A DNA stretch of 64,000 bases from Arcticibacter eurypsychrophilus (GCF_001730525.1 NZ_MDFN01000007.1:86244-150243), one strand, 5' to 3'; counted from the stretch's first letter, positions 46,653 through 56,285 are shown. Notes: generated by a model not told the origin, from the sequence alone. A program made the numbers and translations.

Positions 46653-47840
46653 TTATTCTTCTTCAGCAGTATTTTTCATCTTTGCCAACAAGTCGTAAGC
46701 TCCGTTGGTCACAATCTGATTATTTTGCCTATTAAAATTATCCGGTAAAAGCACTTCGGTATAGCCACCTTCAGTGGTACCAGCTTTAACTGCAAGCATT
46801 TCGAACTGATGTATATCTGCAGTTTGTTGCTTTTTGGATTTAGCTGCGGGAGAGACTATGAAAATATACTTATTGCCCTGATAATCAACAATAGCCTTTT
46901 CGGGTAAAGAAGGTTTATTCATGGTTCCGGCTTCTACAAATGCTTTCAAATACATGCCAGGCAAGAGTTGTTTATCTTCGGCGGTTAGATGACAATGAAT
47001 ATTTACAGTACGATCATTACTGATTTCCCGACCAATTAAATAAACTGTTGCACTGCGCTCTTTGTCCTCATTGGCTAAAGTGAACCGAACTTTCTGACCT
47101 ACCTTGATTTTAGGAATATCTTTTTCAAAAACAGTTAACTCTGCATGCAGATGTTCTGTATCCACTATTTCAAACATCACATCCGATGGATTAACGTAAG
47201 AGCCAATGTTCACATTAACTTTAGTTACATATCCGCTAATAGGGGCATACAGATTTATGGTGTTTTGTATGTTGCCTTTTTCAAGTGAAGCGAGATTGAC
47301 GTTTAACATTTGAAGCCTTTGGCGCAGACCTTGTACCCTTGCCTTCATGCTTTGGTAGTTCGAGGAGGATTGCTGTAGCGTTTTTTGAGAATTTACATTT
47401 TCTTTAGCTAATTCTTTTTGTCGCTCATTTTCCTGAAATAAGTAAGTGAGCTGACTTTTATTATCCAGGTAGTCCTGTTGTAACTGGATATAATCGGGGT
47501 GCTGCATCACTGCGATCACCTGGCCTTTATTTACTTTTAAGCCCTGCAAAAGGGAAGTTTGCTTCATTATGCCCCCCATAACAGCAACCACTGAAACTTT
47601 ACTTTGAGGCGGTACATCCAGCATTCCATTGACTTTGATAACTCCACTAAGCGGGCGGTCTTTAACTGAATCTAATTGTATGTTTGCTGTTTTGTATTGC
47701 CCTGAAGTAAGCTCAACGCTATTTTGCTCTTTCGTGTTGACTACTTCCTCCTGGTTACTTTCGGGTGCATTTGAATTACCACATGCAGAGATTAATATAA
47801 CTGTCCATATTGAAAGTAGGGTATTAAGGAAAATTTTCAT
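46653..47840 (-). CDS. RND efflux periplasmic adaptor (CzcB/CusB-like) lipoprotein
   Basis: 395-residue membrane-fusion protein linking the RND pump to the outer-membrane factor. Lipobox ISAC places the lipid anchor at Cys20. The usual order is visible: beta-barrel (KVNGMLDVPPQSKVSVVAVMGG), lipoyl half (GLKVNKGQVIAVMQHPDY), coiled coil, then the second lipoyl half (APISGYVTKVNVNIGSYV) and the membrane-proximal domain. Metal type inferred from the pump. It follows the pump gene by 25 bases on the same strand. Confidence 0.9.
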   Translation of the reverse strand: MKIFLNTLLSIWTVILISACGNSNAPESNQEEVVNTKEQNSVELTSGQYKTANIQLDSVKDRPLSGVIKVNGMLDVPPQSKVSVVAVMGGIMKQTSLLQGLKVNKGQVIAVMQHPDYIQLQQDYLDNKSQLTYLFQENERQKELAKENVNSQKTLQQSSSNYQSMKARVQGLRQRLQMLNVNLASLEKGNIQNTINLYAPISGYVTKVNVNIGSYVNPSDVMFEIVDTEHLHAELTVFEKDIPKIKVGQKVRFTLANEDKERSATVYLIGREISNDRTVNIHCHLTAEDKQLLPGMYLKAFVEAGTMNKPSLPEKAIVDYQGNKYIFIVSPAAKSKKQQTADIHQFEMLAVKAGTTEGGYTEVLLPDNFNRQNNQIVTNGAYDLLAKMKNTAEEE

Positions 47841-47865
47841 TTTATGTATTTTAATTTCTGATGAA

Positions 47866-50800
47866 CTATTGATTGTTACCTATTAAAAATTCAAGCTGCA
47901 CGACGCTTTGATTGTATTCATTTAAAGCTTGCAAATAGCCGTTACGGATAGCAAGTGCATTTCTAACGCTGATGAGGTATTCGGCAAAACTAATGTCCCC
48001 ACTTTTGTAAGCCGCCTCAATTTGTTTTAATATTAATTCGGCGTTGGTTAAAGCAGAGTTTTTGTAATAAGCGAGACTGTTTTTGTTTTTCAAATATTCC
48101 TGTACCGATTGCCTGTACTGTCGGTTAACATTGTTTTGCTGCAACAAATAATCATGTTCTGCTATTTGAGAATTAATTTCTGCCGCCCGCACTTTGGCCC
48201 TAAAAGATGAAAAAATGGGCAGACTTATGCCAAGCTGGATACCCTGAAAACGATCACCTGAACCATAAAAGACCTCTGCGCCATTTATATTTTGGTTCCC
48301 GATTAAGGTTTGGCTAAAATATCCCAGGGTGATATCAGGTAAAGCTTTAGCGACTTCCACTCTTTTTTGATTCTGAGTGATTTCCACTTGTTGTTTAATC
48401 ACTGCTAATGCAGGGTTATTAGTTAGTAAAATTGTATCTGGCAGATTGAAAGGTCTTTCTGCCAACGCCGTATCAGCAATAACAACCTTTATATTTCCAT
48501 TATTCAACAAGGATGTTAACTGTTCCAGTTGGATTTGGGTATCAGCCAGATTTTGATTGATTTGGTTATGCAGTTCATTCAGTTGTGTTTCGGCTGTTGT
48601 CTTCTCCAGTAGATTGGTTTCGCCTGTTCTGTACCTAAGATCAGCAGACTTTAGAAAGCCTTTGTAAAGACTATCTTCCCTTAATAAAAGACCCTTTTTT
48701 GCTGCTAAATATTGCAGTTGAAAGTAAGTTGATTTCACCTGAAAAGCCAATTCATTCTGTGCGGAAGCTAACCTGAACGTACTGCTTTTTATTATCGAAT
48801 TCCCTAAAGCACCTTGTGCGGCAAAATAAGTTGGAAACGGAATTTTTTGAGTAACGGTTACATTATTATCCGTTTTATTAATTGTATTATACTGGCCATA
48901 CAATAAAGAAACATCTGTTTTAGACATTTCCTTACTTATCTTTTTTAATTGCTGCTGATATGCAACATCTAAAAGGGCAGAAGAAATACCCTGATTGTTT
49001 TGCAAGGCTTGTTGTATAGCTTGTTCTAGTGTTACAGGATGCTCCTGAGCATGGCTTTCGGAAGATAATATCAGGAACAGAAAAATGCCTGTAGTACCAA
49101 GTACTTTAACTGCCTTTATTTTCATCCGTTCAAAAAGGATGTATAATACGGGCAAAACCAGTAAAGTAAGGAGAGTAGCCGTTAACAGACCTCCCATTAC
49201 TACGGTGGCTAAAGGTTTTTGCACTTCTGCTCCACTACCGTTAGAAAATGCCATGGGTAAAAATCCCAGGGAAGCCACCAAAGCTGTCAGCAGTACAGGG
49301 CGTAACCTGGTCGCTGTACCTTTTAAAACAATTTCGTGTAAATCCGTCATTCCTTCTTCTTTTTTTCTGTTAAACTCAGCTATTAATACAATACCGTTTA
49401 ATACAGCCACTCCAAACAGTGCAATAAAACCTACGCCTGCTGAAATGCTGAATGGCATTCCCCTTAGCCATAAGGCAAATACACCCCCTATGGCAGATAG
49501 CGGAATAGCGGTAAAGATCAATAAGGCGTGTTTGAAGGAGTTAAAGGCTATAAACAATAGGATTAAAATTAAGAGCAAGGCTACGGGAACAGCAATACCC
49601 AGACGTGTTCTTGCTTTATTCAGGTTTTCAAATGTTCCGCCGAACTTTACTGAATAACCAGGTTCAAACTTGATTTGCTGATCTATTTTTTGCTGTATTT
49701 CGTTCACTATACTGGCTACATCCCTGCCTCGGACATTAAATCCAATTATGATCCTGCGCCTTGCGTCATCGCGTTGAATTTGATTTGGGCCAACTTCAAA
49801 GTTTATATCTGCCAGTTGATCCATCGGGATTTGATTTCCGTTTGGTGCTGTTACGGATAGGTTTTTGATATCGCTTAGGTTTTCGCGGCTTTCTTTTTGC
49901 AGTCTAACGATCAGATCAAATCTTTTTTCGTTTTCAAATACCTGTCCTGCTGCCTCTCCTGCAAAACCGGCTCTAAGCACCTGGTTAACGTCTTCAATGT
50001 TCAAACCGAACTGTGCAATTTTATCACGGTTAAACTTGATCACGATTTGGGGTAATCCGGTAACCTCTTCCACGTACACATCAACTGCACCGGTTGTTTT
50101 ACGGGCAATTGCTCCAGCCTGAGTGGCATATTGAGAAAGTTTGTCAAGATCTTCACCAAATATTTTAATAACAACATCCTGACGTGCACCGGTCATTAAT
50201 TCATTAAAACGCATTTGAATAGGTTGTTGAAAAGAAAAGGTTACTCCGGGAATCTCTGCTTCAAGTTTCTTTTGCATTGTATCGGCCAATCCTTCCCTTG
50301 ATGAAGCGCTTGTCCATTCCGATTTATCTTTCAGGATGATCATAATGTCTGCAGCCTCTACTGGCATGGGGTCGGTAGGTATTTCCGATGAACCTACCTT
50401 ACCGACCACTTCTTTTACTTCGGGGAAATTTTTCAATAGAATTCTCGCACCTCGCTCTGTGGCCTGTATGGTTTCAGACAGGCTGCTGCCAGTCATCACT
50501 CTCGTTTCTACAGCAAAATCGCCTTCTTCAAGCTGTGGAATAAACTCTCCTCCCATGTTCATGAAAACAATTAAGCTTGCTCCGAAAAGTACAACAGAAC
50601 TGACAATGACGATTAATTTATGTTTTAAAGCAAGGAGCAAAGCCGGGCGGTATATCTCTTGTATTTTTGCGATGATACGATCGGATATATTAACCTTATG
50701 CGCTGTGTTCCGGCTTAAAAAGGCGGCAGAGATCATAGGCACATAGGTTAAGGAAAGGATAAATGCACCTACAATGGCAAACATAACCGTTTGGGCCATG

Positions 50801-52239
50801 GGACGGAACATTTTACCCTCAACGCCCACTAATGCCAGTATAGGGATGTATACAATCAGGATGATGATTTGACCAAAAACAGCAGAGTTCATCATACGGG
50901 AAGATGCACTTTGGACTTCATGATCCATTTCCGCTGAAGAAAGCTTTTTTATGTTCGAGTGATGTGTTTTACTCATCGTAATGCGATGTAATACACTTTC
51001 TACAATGATAACAGCACCATCAACAATTAACCCAAAGTCGAGGGCACCCAAAGACATCAGGTTTCCTGAAACGCCAAATAAATTCATCATGATTACAGCA
51101 AACAGCATAGAGAGCGGTATTACAGAAGCCACAATTAATCCTGCCCTTAAATTTCCAAGGAGCAATACCAGTACAAAAATAACGATTAATGCACCCTCTG
51201 CGAGGTTCTTGGTAACCGTTCCAATGGCATTGTTAACCAACTTTGTTCTATCCAGGTAGGCTTCTATTACTACCCCCTCAGGCAGCGTCTTTTCAATTTG
51301 TGTGATCCGTTTCTTTACATTCTTAATCACCTCCGATGCGTTAGCTCCTTTTAGCATCAATACCAGTGCTCCGACAACTTCTCCTTTTCCGTTCCTGGTC
51401 ATAGCGCCATAGCGTACCGCTGATCCGTACTGAACTGTTCCTGCATTCCGGATTAAAAGGGGGATGCCATTAGCATAAGTCTTTATTACGATATTTTGAA
51501 TATCCTCCAGACTGGTAATTAAACCTTCACTACGTATGAAATAGGCGTTCGGTTTTTTCTCAATATAAGCACCGCCTGTATTTTGATTGTTCTTTTCTAA
51601 TGCATTATATACATCGGTTATAGTCAGGTTCAGGCTCCTTAATTTATCAGGGTCTAATGCAATTTCGTATTGTTTTAAATAACCGCCAAAACTGCTCACA
51701 TCAGCTACTCCTACAGTTCCAAGTAATTGTCTGCGAATAATCCAGTCCTGGATACTGCGCAATTCCATAGATGGATATTTCTTTTCATAACCGGGTTTAG
51801 CCAAAACAATATATTGAAAGATTTCACCTAATCCGGTTGTTACGGGAGCCATCTCAGGGCTGCCCATTCCTGGTGGGATTTCATTTTTTGCTAATGAAAG
51901 ACGTTCATTTACCTGCGACCGAGCAAAGTAAATATCAATATTGTCTTTAAAAACGACGGTAACAACCGATAGTCCAAATCTTGAAAACGATCTTATTTCT
52001 TCGATTCCAGGAATAGTAGCCATTGTTTGTTCCACAGGGAAGGTTACAAAACGTTCTATATCTTCTGCACCATTTGATGGCGACACGGTAATGATCTGTA
52101 CTTGATTGTTTGTAATATCGGGCACTGCATCTATGGGAAGCTGCATTACTGCATATGCTCCCCATACAATAAGGGCTAGTGTAAAAAGCCCTATAATAAA
52201 CTTATTATTTATAGAAAAATGGATGATTTTCTCTAACAT
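47866..52239 (-). CDS. CzcA-type RND pump fused to TolC-like outer-membrane factor
   Basis: 1457-residue fusion. Residues 1-~1040 are a full heavy-metal RND pump: twelve transmembrane helices and the proton-relay motif DFGLIVDGAVIIVE, with Asp401, Asp407 and Glu414 matching the CzcA D402/D408/E415 triad. Residues ~1065-1457 are a TolC/CzcC-type outer-membrane factor (VTLEQAIQQALQNNQGI, then the coiled helices). Between them is a hydrophobic stretch ending SSESHAQ that looks like a signal peptide with cleavage after Ala1064. Such czcA-czcC fusions occur in Bacteroidota; the split product would be the normal two partners. It exports divalent cations such as Zn, Cd, Co or Cu. Confidence 0.92.
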   Translation of the reverse strand: MLEKIIHFSINNKFIIGLFTLALIVWGAYAVMQLPIDAVPDITNNQVQIITVSPSNGAEDIERFVTFPVEQTMATIPGIEEIRSFSRFGLSVVTVVFKDNIDIYFARSQVNERLSLAKNEIPPGMGSPEMAPVTTGLGEIFQYIVLAKPGYEKKYPSMELRSIQDWIIRRQLLGTVGVADVSSFGGYLKQYEIALDPDKLRSLNLTITDVYNALEKNNQNTGGAYIEKKPNAYFIRSEGLITSLEDIQNIVIKTYANGIPLLIRNAGTVQYGSAVRYGAMTRNGKGEVVGALVLMLKGANASEVIKNVKKRITQIEKTLPEGVVIEAYLDRTKLVNNAIGTVTKNLAEGALIVIFVLVLLLGNLRAGLIVASVIPLSMLFAVIMMNLFGVSGNLMSLGALDFGLIVDGAVIIVESVLHRITMSKTHHSNIKKLSSAEMDHEVQSASSRMMNSAVFGQIIILIVYIPILALVGVEGKMFRPMAQTVMFAIVGAFILSLTYVPMISAAFLSRNTAHKVNISDRIIAKIQEIYRPALLLALKHKLIVIVSSVVLFGASLIVFMNMGGEFIPQLEEGDFAVETRVMTGSSLSETIQATERGARILLKNFPEVKEVVGKVGSSEIPTDPMPVEAADIMIILKDKSEWTSASSREGLADTMQKKLEAEIPGVTFSFQQPIQMRFNELMTGARQDVVIKIFGEDLDKLSQYATQAGAIARKTTGAVDVYVEEVTGLPQIVIKFNRDKIAQFGLNIEDVNQVLRAGFAGEAAGQVFENEKRFDLIVRLQKESRENLSDIKNLSVTAPNGNQIPMDQLADINFEVGPNQIQRDDARRRIIIGFNVRGRDVASIVNEIQQKIDQQIKFEPGYSVKFGGTFENLNKARTRLGIAVPVALLLILILLFIAFNSFKHALLIFTAIPLSAIGGVFALWLRGMPFSISAGVGFIALFGVAVLNGIVLIAEFNRKKEEGMTDLHEIVLKGTATRLRPVLLTALVASLGFLPMAFSNGSGAEVQKPLATVVMGGLLTATLLTLLVLPVLYILFERMKIKAVKVLGTTGIFLFLILSSESHAQEHPVTLEQAIQQALQNNQGISSALLDVAYQQQLKKISKEMSKTDVSLLYGQYNTINKTDNNVTVTQKIPFPTYFAAQGALGNSIIKSSTFRLASAQNELAFQVKSTYFQLQYLAAKKGLLLREDSLYKGFLKSADLRYRTGETNLLEKTTAETQLNELHNQINQNLADTQIQLEQLTSLLNNGNIKVVIADTALAERPFNLPDTILLTNNPALAVIKQQVEITQNQKRVEVAKALPDITLGYFSQTLIGNQNINGAEVFYGSGDRFQGIQLGISLPIFSSFRAKVRAAEINSQIAEHDYLLQQNNVNRQYRQSVQEYLKNKNSLAYYKNSALTNAELILKQIEAAYKSGDISFAEYLISVRNALAIRNGYLQALNEYNQSVVQLEFLIGNNQ

Positions 52240-52341
52240 TTCACGCGTAAATATAATTATGAAAAATAGTCATCAACTACGCTATTAGCACGCAGTTACG
52301 ATATTGAATAGGATTGCCTTTAAGACAATGTCAGCAAGAAA

Positions 52342-52737
52342 TTATGCGGAAATTTTAGGGGGTTGCCAGATTGTCCTGGTGAGTATAGGAGAAATTTTTT
52401 CGGTATAAAGGGAAGTGTCAAACCTGTCTATGGGATAGGATTTGAAATCCACTCCGTCAAAAGAGCTTATTACATAAAATGCTAACGTGTGACAACAGTT
52501 GTGTGATTGAAAAGGTAAATCTTTATCATGGTCTTTTTTATGATTATTGGCCGCTTCACTATCTGCACCATAATGGATTTGGATAAATTCCAGAACAGTT
52601 GAACCTTGTTTTTCATTAAAATATTCGTTGAAATGCTCAACTAAGTTTGAAATTTTTAGCAAGTCATGTACATCAGCATCGGCCTTACCGCCGATGAAGA
52701 AGTATACAATGAAGTAGATGTAAGCTAATTTTTTCAA
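52342..52737 (-). CDS. Small exported His/Cys-bearing protein of the czc operon
   Basis: 131-residue exported protein with a signal peptide to about residue 21 (GGKADA). The centre is rich in His and Asp and then Cys (NNHKKDHDKDLPFQSHNCCHTLAF), a plausible metal-binding site. I do not recognise a named family. It is the first gene of the minus-strand set that continues into the RND pump after ~100 bases, so a periplasmic metal-sensing or chaperone role in resistance is suggested by context, not shown. Confidence 0.65.
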   Translation of the reverse strand: MKKLAYIYFIVYFFIGGKADADVHDLLKISNLVEHFNEYFNEKQGSTVLEFIQIHYGADSEAANNHKKDHDKDLPFQSHNCCHTLAFYVISSFDGVDFKSYPIDRFDTSLYTEKISPILTRTIWQPPKISA

Positions 52738-52808
52738 TATTGTCCAAAGATAGGACTAATTGTTATAACATCTTAAAAATTGTAAAGGGTTAAATAGTGT
52801 AAGTTGCT

Positions 52809-53171
52809 TCAGTTGTCATCGACCTGAAGGATATGTAAGAGTCTGTGTATAAAAGGTGCAAAGAAAACAGCAGTAATACTTAAAAATGCTACTCCGCTAT
52901 ACAGGGCATAAAAGGAGGAAAATAGCTTTGCTGCATCACTGGTCATGTTAGCAACGGGACCCATGCCGGTTAATATCATGCAGGACATGTGAAAACTATC
53001 GACCCAGTTGAGATGGCCCAATGTATGATAACCTATTTCTCCTATGCCTAATGAAATGACAATCAACAGGATAGAGAACGATCCATAGCGCCCTACCCGC
53101 AGTAGAAAACTAGGTAAAGGAATTACTTTTTGTTTACGATTTTCCAGCCTCATTGGGTGTGTTTTGGTCAT
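52809..53171 (-). CDS. Two-helix membrane protein with pore-loop-like segment
   Basis: 120-residue membrane protein. Helix 1 (about residues 30-48), a re-entrant-like segment WVDSFHMSCMILTGMGPV (56-73) and helix 2 (84-106, FSSFYALYSGVAFLSITAVFFA) follow the layout of a two-pass potassium channel. The segment aligns by eye with DSFYFSxxTLTTVGYGD, but the selectivity filter TVGYG is replaced by GMGPV. The protein is therefore unlikely to be a normal K+ channel. Role unknown. Stands between the metal genes and sucC. Confidence 0.6.
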   Translation of the reverse strand: MTKTHPMRLENRKQKVIPLPSFLLRVGRYGSFSILLIVISLGIGEIGYHTLGHLNWVDSFHMSCMILTGMGPVANMTSDAAKLFSSFYALYSGVAFLSITAVFFAPFIHRLLHILQVDDN

Positions 53172-53242
53172 AATTTGATTTTAAAAACAGGCATAAATAT
53201 GGTTGGTTTTTATTTATTCCACCAGACTTTTTAGACTGAAAT

Positions 53243-53281
53243 AAAAAAGGGCAGTATCCTGATCGGATACCGCCCTTTTTT
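53243..53281. terminator. Intrinsic terminator after sucC
   Basis: A 17-base stem with one mismatch (53243-53259 with 53265-53281) and a five-base loop, flanked by A and T runs on both strands. It lies 15 bases after the sucC stop. Confidence 0.88.
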
Positions 53282-53296
53282 ATCTTTTGGAGCTTT

Positions 53297-54496
53297 TTAA
53301 GCCTGCTCTTCCAGTACCTTAGTAACCAGATCAGCAGCTTCTTTTAACAAGATCGCGGAATAAACCTGCAGTCCTGAATCGTCAATAAGCTTCTTTGCTT
53401 CTACAGCGTTTGTTCCTTGTAAACGTACAATGATGGGAACGCGGATATTTCCAAGTTCCTGATAGGCATCAATTACACCCTGTGCAACACGATCGCAACG
53501 AACAATACCACCAAAGATATTGATCAGAATCGCTTTTACATTTGGGTCCTGAAGAATCAGGTTAAAGGCTGCTTTTACAGTTTGTGCATTGGCGGTTCCT
53601 CCAACATCAAGGAAGTTAGCGGGTTCTCCACCTGCTATCTTGATGATGTCCATGGTAGCCATAGCAAGACCTGCACCATTAACCATGCAACCTACGTTTC
53701 CGTCAAGTTTAACAAAGTTCAGGTTTGATTTGCTGGCTTCAACTTCCATTGGATCTTCTTCACTTTCGTCACGCATTTCTGCATAATCCTTATGACGGAA
53801 TAAACCGTTATCGTCCAGATTTACTTTTGCATCTACAGCCAGGATCTGGTTGTCGGAAGTCTTCAGTACCGGGTTGATCTCAAACATGGCTGAGTCAGTT
53901 TCCTCATATGCCCTATACAAAGCGGTAACGAACTTGCTCATCTCTTTCATGGCAACACCACTTAGACCGAGGTTGTAAGCGATACGGCTTGCCTGAAAAG
54001 GACGTAAGCCTATTAATGGATCAATTTCTTCCTTGTAGATAAGTTCCGGTGTATGCTCTGCAACATGTTCGATGTCCATACCACCTTCAGTAGAATACAC
54101 AATAATATTGCGGCCTTTTGCACGGTCCAGTAATACACTCATGTAGTATTCCTTAGTTTCTGATTCGCCGGGATAATAAACATCCTGTGCCACAAGAACT
54201 TTACTTACTAGTTTGCCTTCAGGGCCGGTTTGAGCGGTAATCAGTTGCATGCCTATAATTTGTCCGGCTATTTCTTCTACCTGAGCCAGGTTTTTGGCGA
54301 GTTTAACACCTCCGCCTTTACCACGGCCGCCAGCGTGAATCTGTGCCTTGATGACTACCCAGTCAGAGTTGAAATCTTCTTTTAATTTCTTAGCCGCTTC
54401 AACAGCTTGTTCAGGGGTATCTGCAACGATGCCTTCCTGGATTTTAACACCGAAGCTTTTAAGTATTGCTTTGCCTTGATATTCGTGAATATTCAT
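53297..54496 (-). CDS. sucC: Succinyl-CoA synthetase beta subunit, ADP-forming
   Basis: 399-residue TCA-cycle enzyme subunit that pairs with SucD to interconvert succinyl-CoA and succinate with ADP/ATP. The ATP-grasp fold is marked by KAQIHAGGRGKGGGVKLA, FEINPV and GNVGCMVNGAGLAMATMDI, followed by the C-terminal IFGGIVRCDRVAQGV. Length is normal. sucD is not adjacent, which is usual for the group. Ends in a strong terminator. Confidence 0.95.
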   Translation of the reverse strand: MNIHEYQGKAILKSFGVKIQEGIVADTPEQAVEAAKKLKEDFNSDWVVIKAQIHAGGRGKGGGVKLAKNLAQVEEIAGQIIGMQLITAQTGPEGKLVSKVLVAQDVYYPGESETKEYYMSVLLDRAKGRNIIVYSTEGGMDIEHVAEHTPELIYKEEIDPLIGLRPFQASRIAYNLGLSGVAMKEMSKFVTALYRAYEETDSAMFEINPVLKTSDNQILAVDAKVNLDDNGLFRHKDYAEMRDESEEDPMEVEASKSNLNFVKLDGNVGCMVNGAGLAMATMDIIKIAGGEPANFLDVGGTANAQTVKAAFNLILQDPNVKAILINIFGGIVRCDRVAQGVIDAYQELGNIRVPIIVRLQGTNAVEAKKLIDDSGLQVYSAILLKEAADLVTKVLEEQA

Positions 54497-54591
54497 TATT
54501 TTGAAGTTTGCTTGCCGTAAAGCTAATATTTTTTTTCTTTATAGTTTCGCCTACACAATGGAAGATTCATTCTTTTAAGTAATTTCGTCAC

Positions 54592-55248
54592 ATGCTTCAA
54601 GCAACTGGTATTTATAAAAATTATGGTAAACTGGAGATCTTAAAAGGGGTAGATCTGCACGTTCCGAAGGGTGAGATTGTTACTATTCTTGGGGCTTCAG
54701 GTGCTGGAAAAAGTACTTTGCTGCATATTATAGGGACGCTGGATAAGTCGGATGCAGGACAAGTGATCATTGATGGTATTAATGTGTCTTCTTTGTCCTC
54801 TTCGAAGTTGAGTGCTTTTCGTAATCAACGTCTGGGATTCATTTTCCAGTTTCACCACTTACTTCCTGAGTTTACGGCATTGGAGAATGTGTGTATTCCT
54901 GCATTCATTGCTAAAGTGGGTAGGAAGGAAGCGAGCAAAAGGGGAATGGACTTGTTGGAGATGCTGGGTCTGGAGAGCCGTGCGGAACATAAACCTGCTG
55001 AATTATCTGGTGGTGAGCAACAACGCGTGGCAGTTGCCCGGGCGTTGATTAACAAACCTTCTCTTATATTTGCCGATGAACCTTCAGGGAACCTGGATTC
55101 AGAGAGTGCCTTAAACCTGCATAATTTGTTTATTGATTTAAGAAACAAGTTTGCGCAGACTTTTATTATAGTGACACACAATGAGGAGCTAGGCGAAATG
55201 GCAGACCGCAAAGTCTTTATGAAGGATGGATTAATATTAACTGATTAA
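54592..55248 (+). CDS. LolD/MacB-type ABC transporter ATP-binding protein
   Basis: 218-residue ABC ATPase of the LolD/FtsE type, expected to power a MacB/LolCE-like permease that moves lipoproteins or other envelope substrates. Walker A GASGAGKS is at residues 34-41; [25 protein letters not shown] and [10 protein letters not shown] follow. No permease lies nearby. Two small genes follow at three-base and overlapping spacing, likely one transcript. Confidence 0.9.
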   Translation: MLQATGIYKNYGKLEILKGVDLHVPKGEIVTILGASGAGKSTLLHIIGTLDKSDAGQVIIDGINVSSLSSSKLSAFRNQRLGFIFQFHHLLPEFTALENVCIPAFIAKVGRKEASKRGMDLLEMLGLESRAEHKPAELSGGEQQRVAVARALINKPSLIFADEPSGNLDSESALNLHNLFIDLRNKFAQTFIIVTHNEELGEMADRKVFMKDGLILTD

Positions 55249-55251
55249 AAA

Positions 55252-55683
55252 TTGAATATTCTGATTACTGGTGCAACAACTTCACAGGCGTATCAACTTG
55301 AACGGTTACTGAACCCTGAAGGCGATATTATCCTGGCTGATGTGGAAGAACTTCCTTCGTTTCTTTTAAAAAGTAAACGTTTTTTTAAAATTTCATCCGG
55401 ACTTTCGGATTCATATGCGCATGAATTATTGACTTTATGCCTGGACCAAGGTATTAAAGAGGTTTACCCAATCAGGAAAGCGGAGATTATAGCTCTGGCA
55501 AGTGCCCGGCAGCTCTTTGAGGAATATGGGATTCTGGTAGTAGTACCAGACCTTACTGAATTGTATGGATGGAGTATGAAATGTCAACCTGGAAAAATTA
55601 AGATTGTACGGGAAGAAACAGGACGAGGGGTATTTTTGTTAGACAACAAAGAAACTTTTATTTTTGCTGTGGAAAATGATTAA
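55252..55683 (+). CDS. Unknown protein with Rossmann-like start
   Basis: 143-residue protein starting at TTG. The opening NILITGATTSQAYQLERLL resembles a nucleotide-binding Rossmann or PreATP-grasp strand-loop-helix (as at the N-terminus of carbamoyl-phosphate-synthase-like proteins). The rest, with PIRKAEIIALASARQLFEEYGI, fits a small alpha/beta domain without the ATP-grasp part. Specific function unknown. It lies three bases after the ABC gene and overlaps the next gene by eight. Confidence 0.6.
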   Translation: MNILITGATTSQAYQLERLLNPEGDIILADVEELPSFLLKSKRFFKISSGLSDSYAHELLTLCLDQGIKEVYPIRKAEIIALASARQLFEEYGILVVVPDLTELYGWSMKCQPGKIKIVREETGRGVFLLDNKETFIFAVEND

Positions 55684-56278
55684 GTATTCCGATTTTGACC
55701 CTTCAAAGAAAGCGTTTGTATTTGAATTAGACCATGTTCTGATACCTGAAAGGGACTATCTCTTACAAGTTTACTATCTGTTTGCTAATTTTTTAGAATA
55801 TACAGAGACGATTCCTCCTTCTGCTGAGTTAGTTGAGTTTATGAAAAAAGCGTATGACAATCAGGGTAAACAACTTTTATTCGAGAAAGCTAAGGAGGTG
55901 TATGGCTTTGACGAAAAATATGCTGTTAATTTTGCCAGATTACACAGGGAAGCTAAACTTCCGCTTCCTTTATTACTGAATGAGGGAATGCTGGAATTGT
56001 TGCAGGCGATTGTAATCGACAGAAAGCTGGTTTTTATCGTCACTGCAGGTGACCCTGTTCAGCAGCTGAACAAGATCAAGCAAACGGAATGGAATGGTTT
56101 AGAGCACTATCTGAAGGTGTATTTTGCCAATGAACTTAAACCGAAACCTGCTCCTGATGTATTGTTGGAGATTTTAAATAAGTATCAGCTTCAGGCTAAA
56201 GATGTGGTGTTGGTTGGTGCCGGTCAGGAAGATCAGGTATTTGCTAAAAATGCTGAAATAGACTTTGTGAGCGTATGA
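55676..56278 (+). CDS. HAD-like protein with altered motif I
   Basis: 200-residue HAD-fold protein with cap helices. Motif I normally reads DxDGT; here it is ELDHV (Glu17-Leu-Asp19), so the nucleophilic aspartate is replaced by glutamate while the second Asp is kept. Motif III is seen as LKPKPAPDVL and the terminal block as VLVGAGQEDQVFA rather than VGDSxxD. Phosphatase activity is therefore doubtful; it may be a binding or structural relative. I start at ATG 55676, overlapping the previous stop by eight bases. Confidence 0.7.
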   Translation: MIKYSDFDPSKKAFVFELDHVLIPERDYLLQVYYLFANFLEYTETIPPSAELVEFMKKAYDNQGKQLLFEKAKEVYGFDEKYAVNFARLHREAKLPLPLLLNEGMLELLQAIVIDRKLVFIVTAGDPVQQLNKIKQTEWNGLEHYLKVYFANELKPKPAPDVLLEILNKYQLQAKDVVLVGAGQEDQVFAKNAEIDFVSV

Positions 56279-56285
56279 GGTCGTA

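Noticed and set aside
49085..49657. Plus-strand 190-codon frame opposite the CzcA-TolC fusion gene
   Set aside because: It lies wholly antisense to a well-supported pump gene, and its residues follow the complement of conserved RND codons. No own motif or start context.
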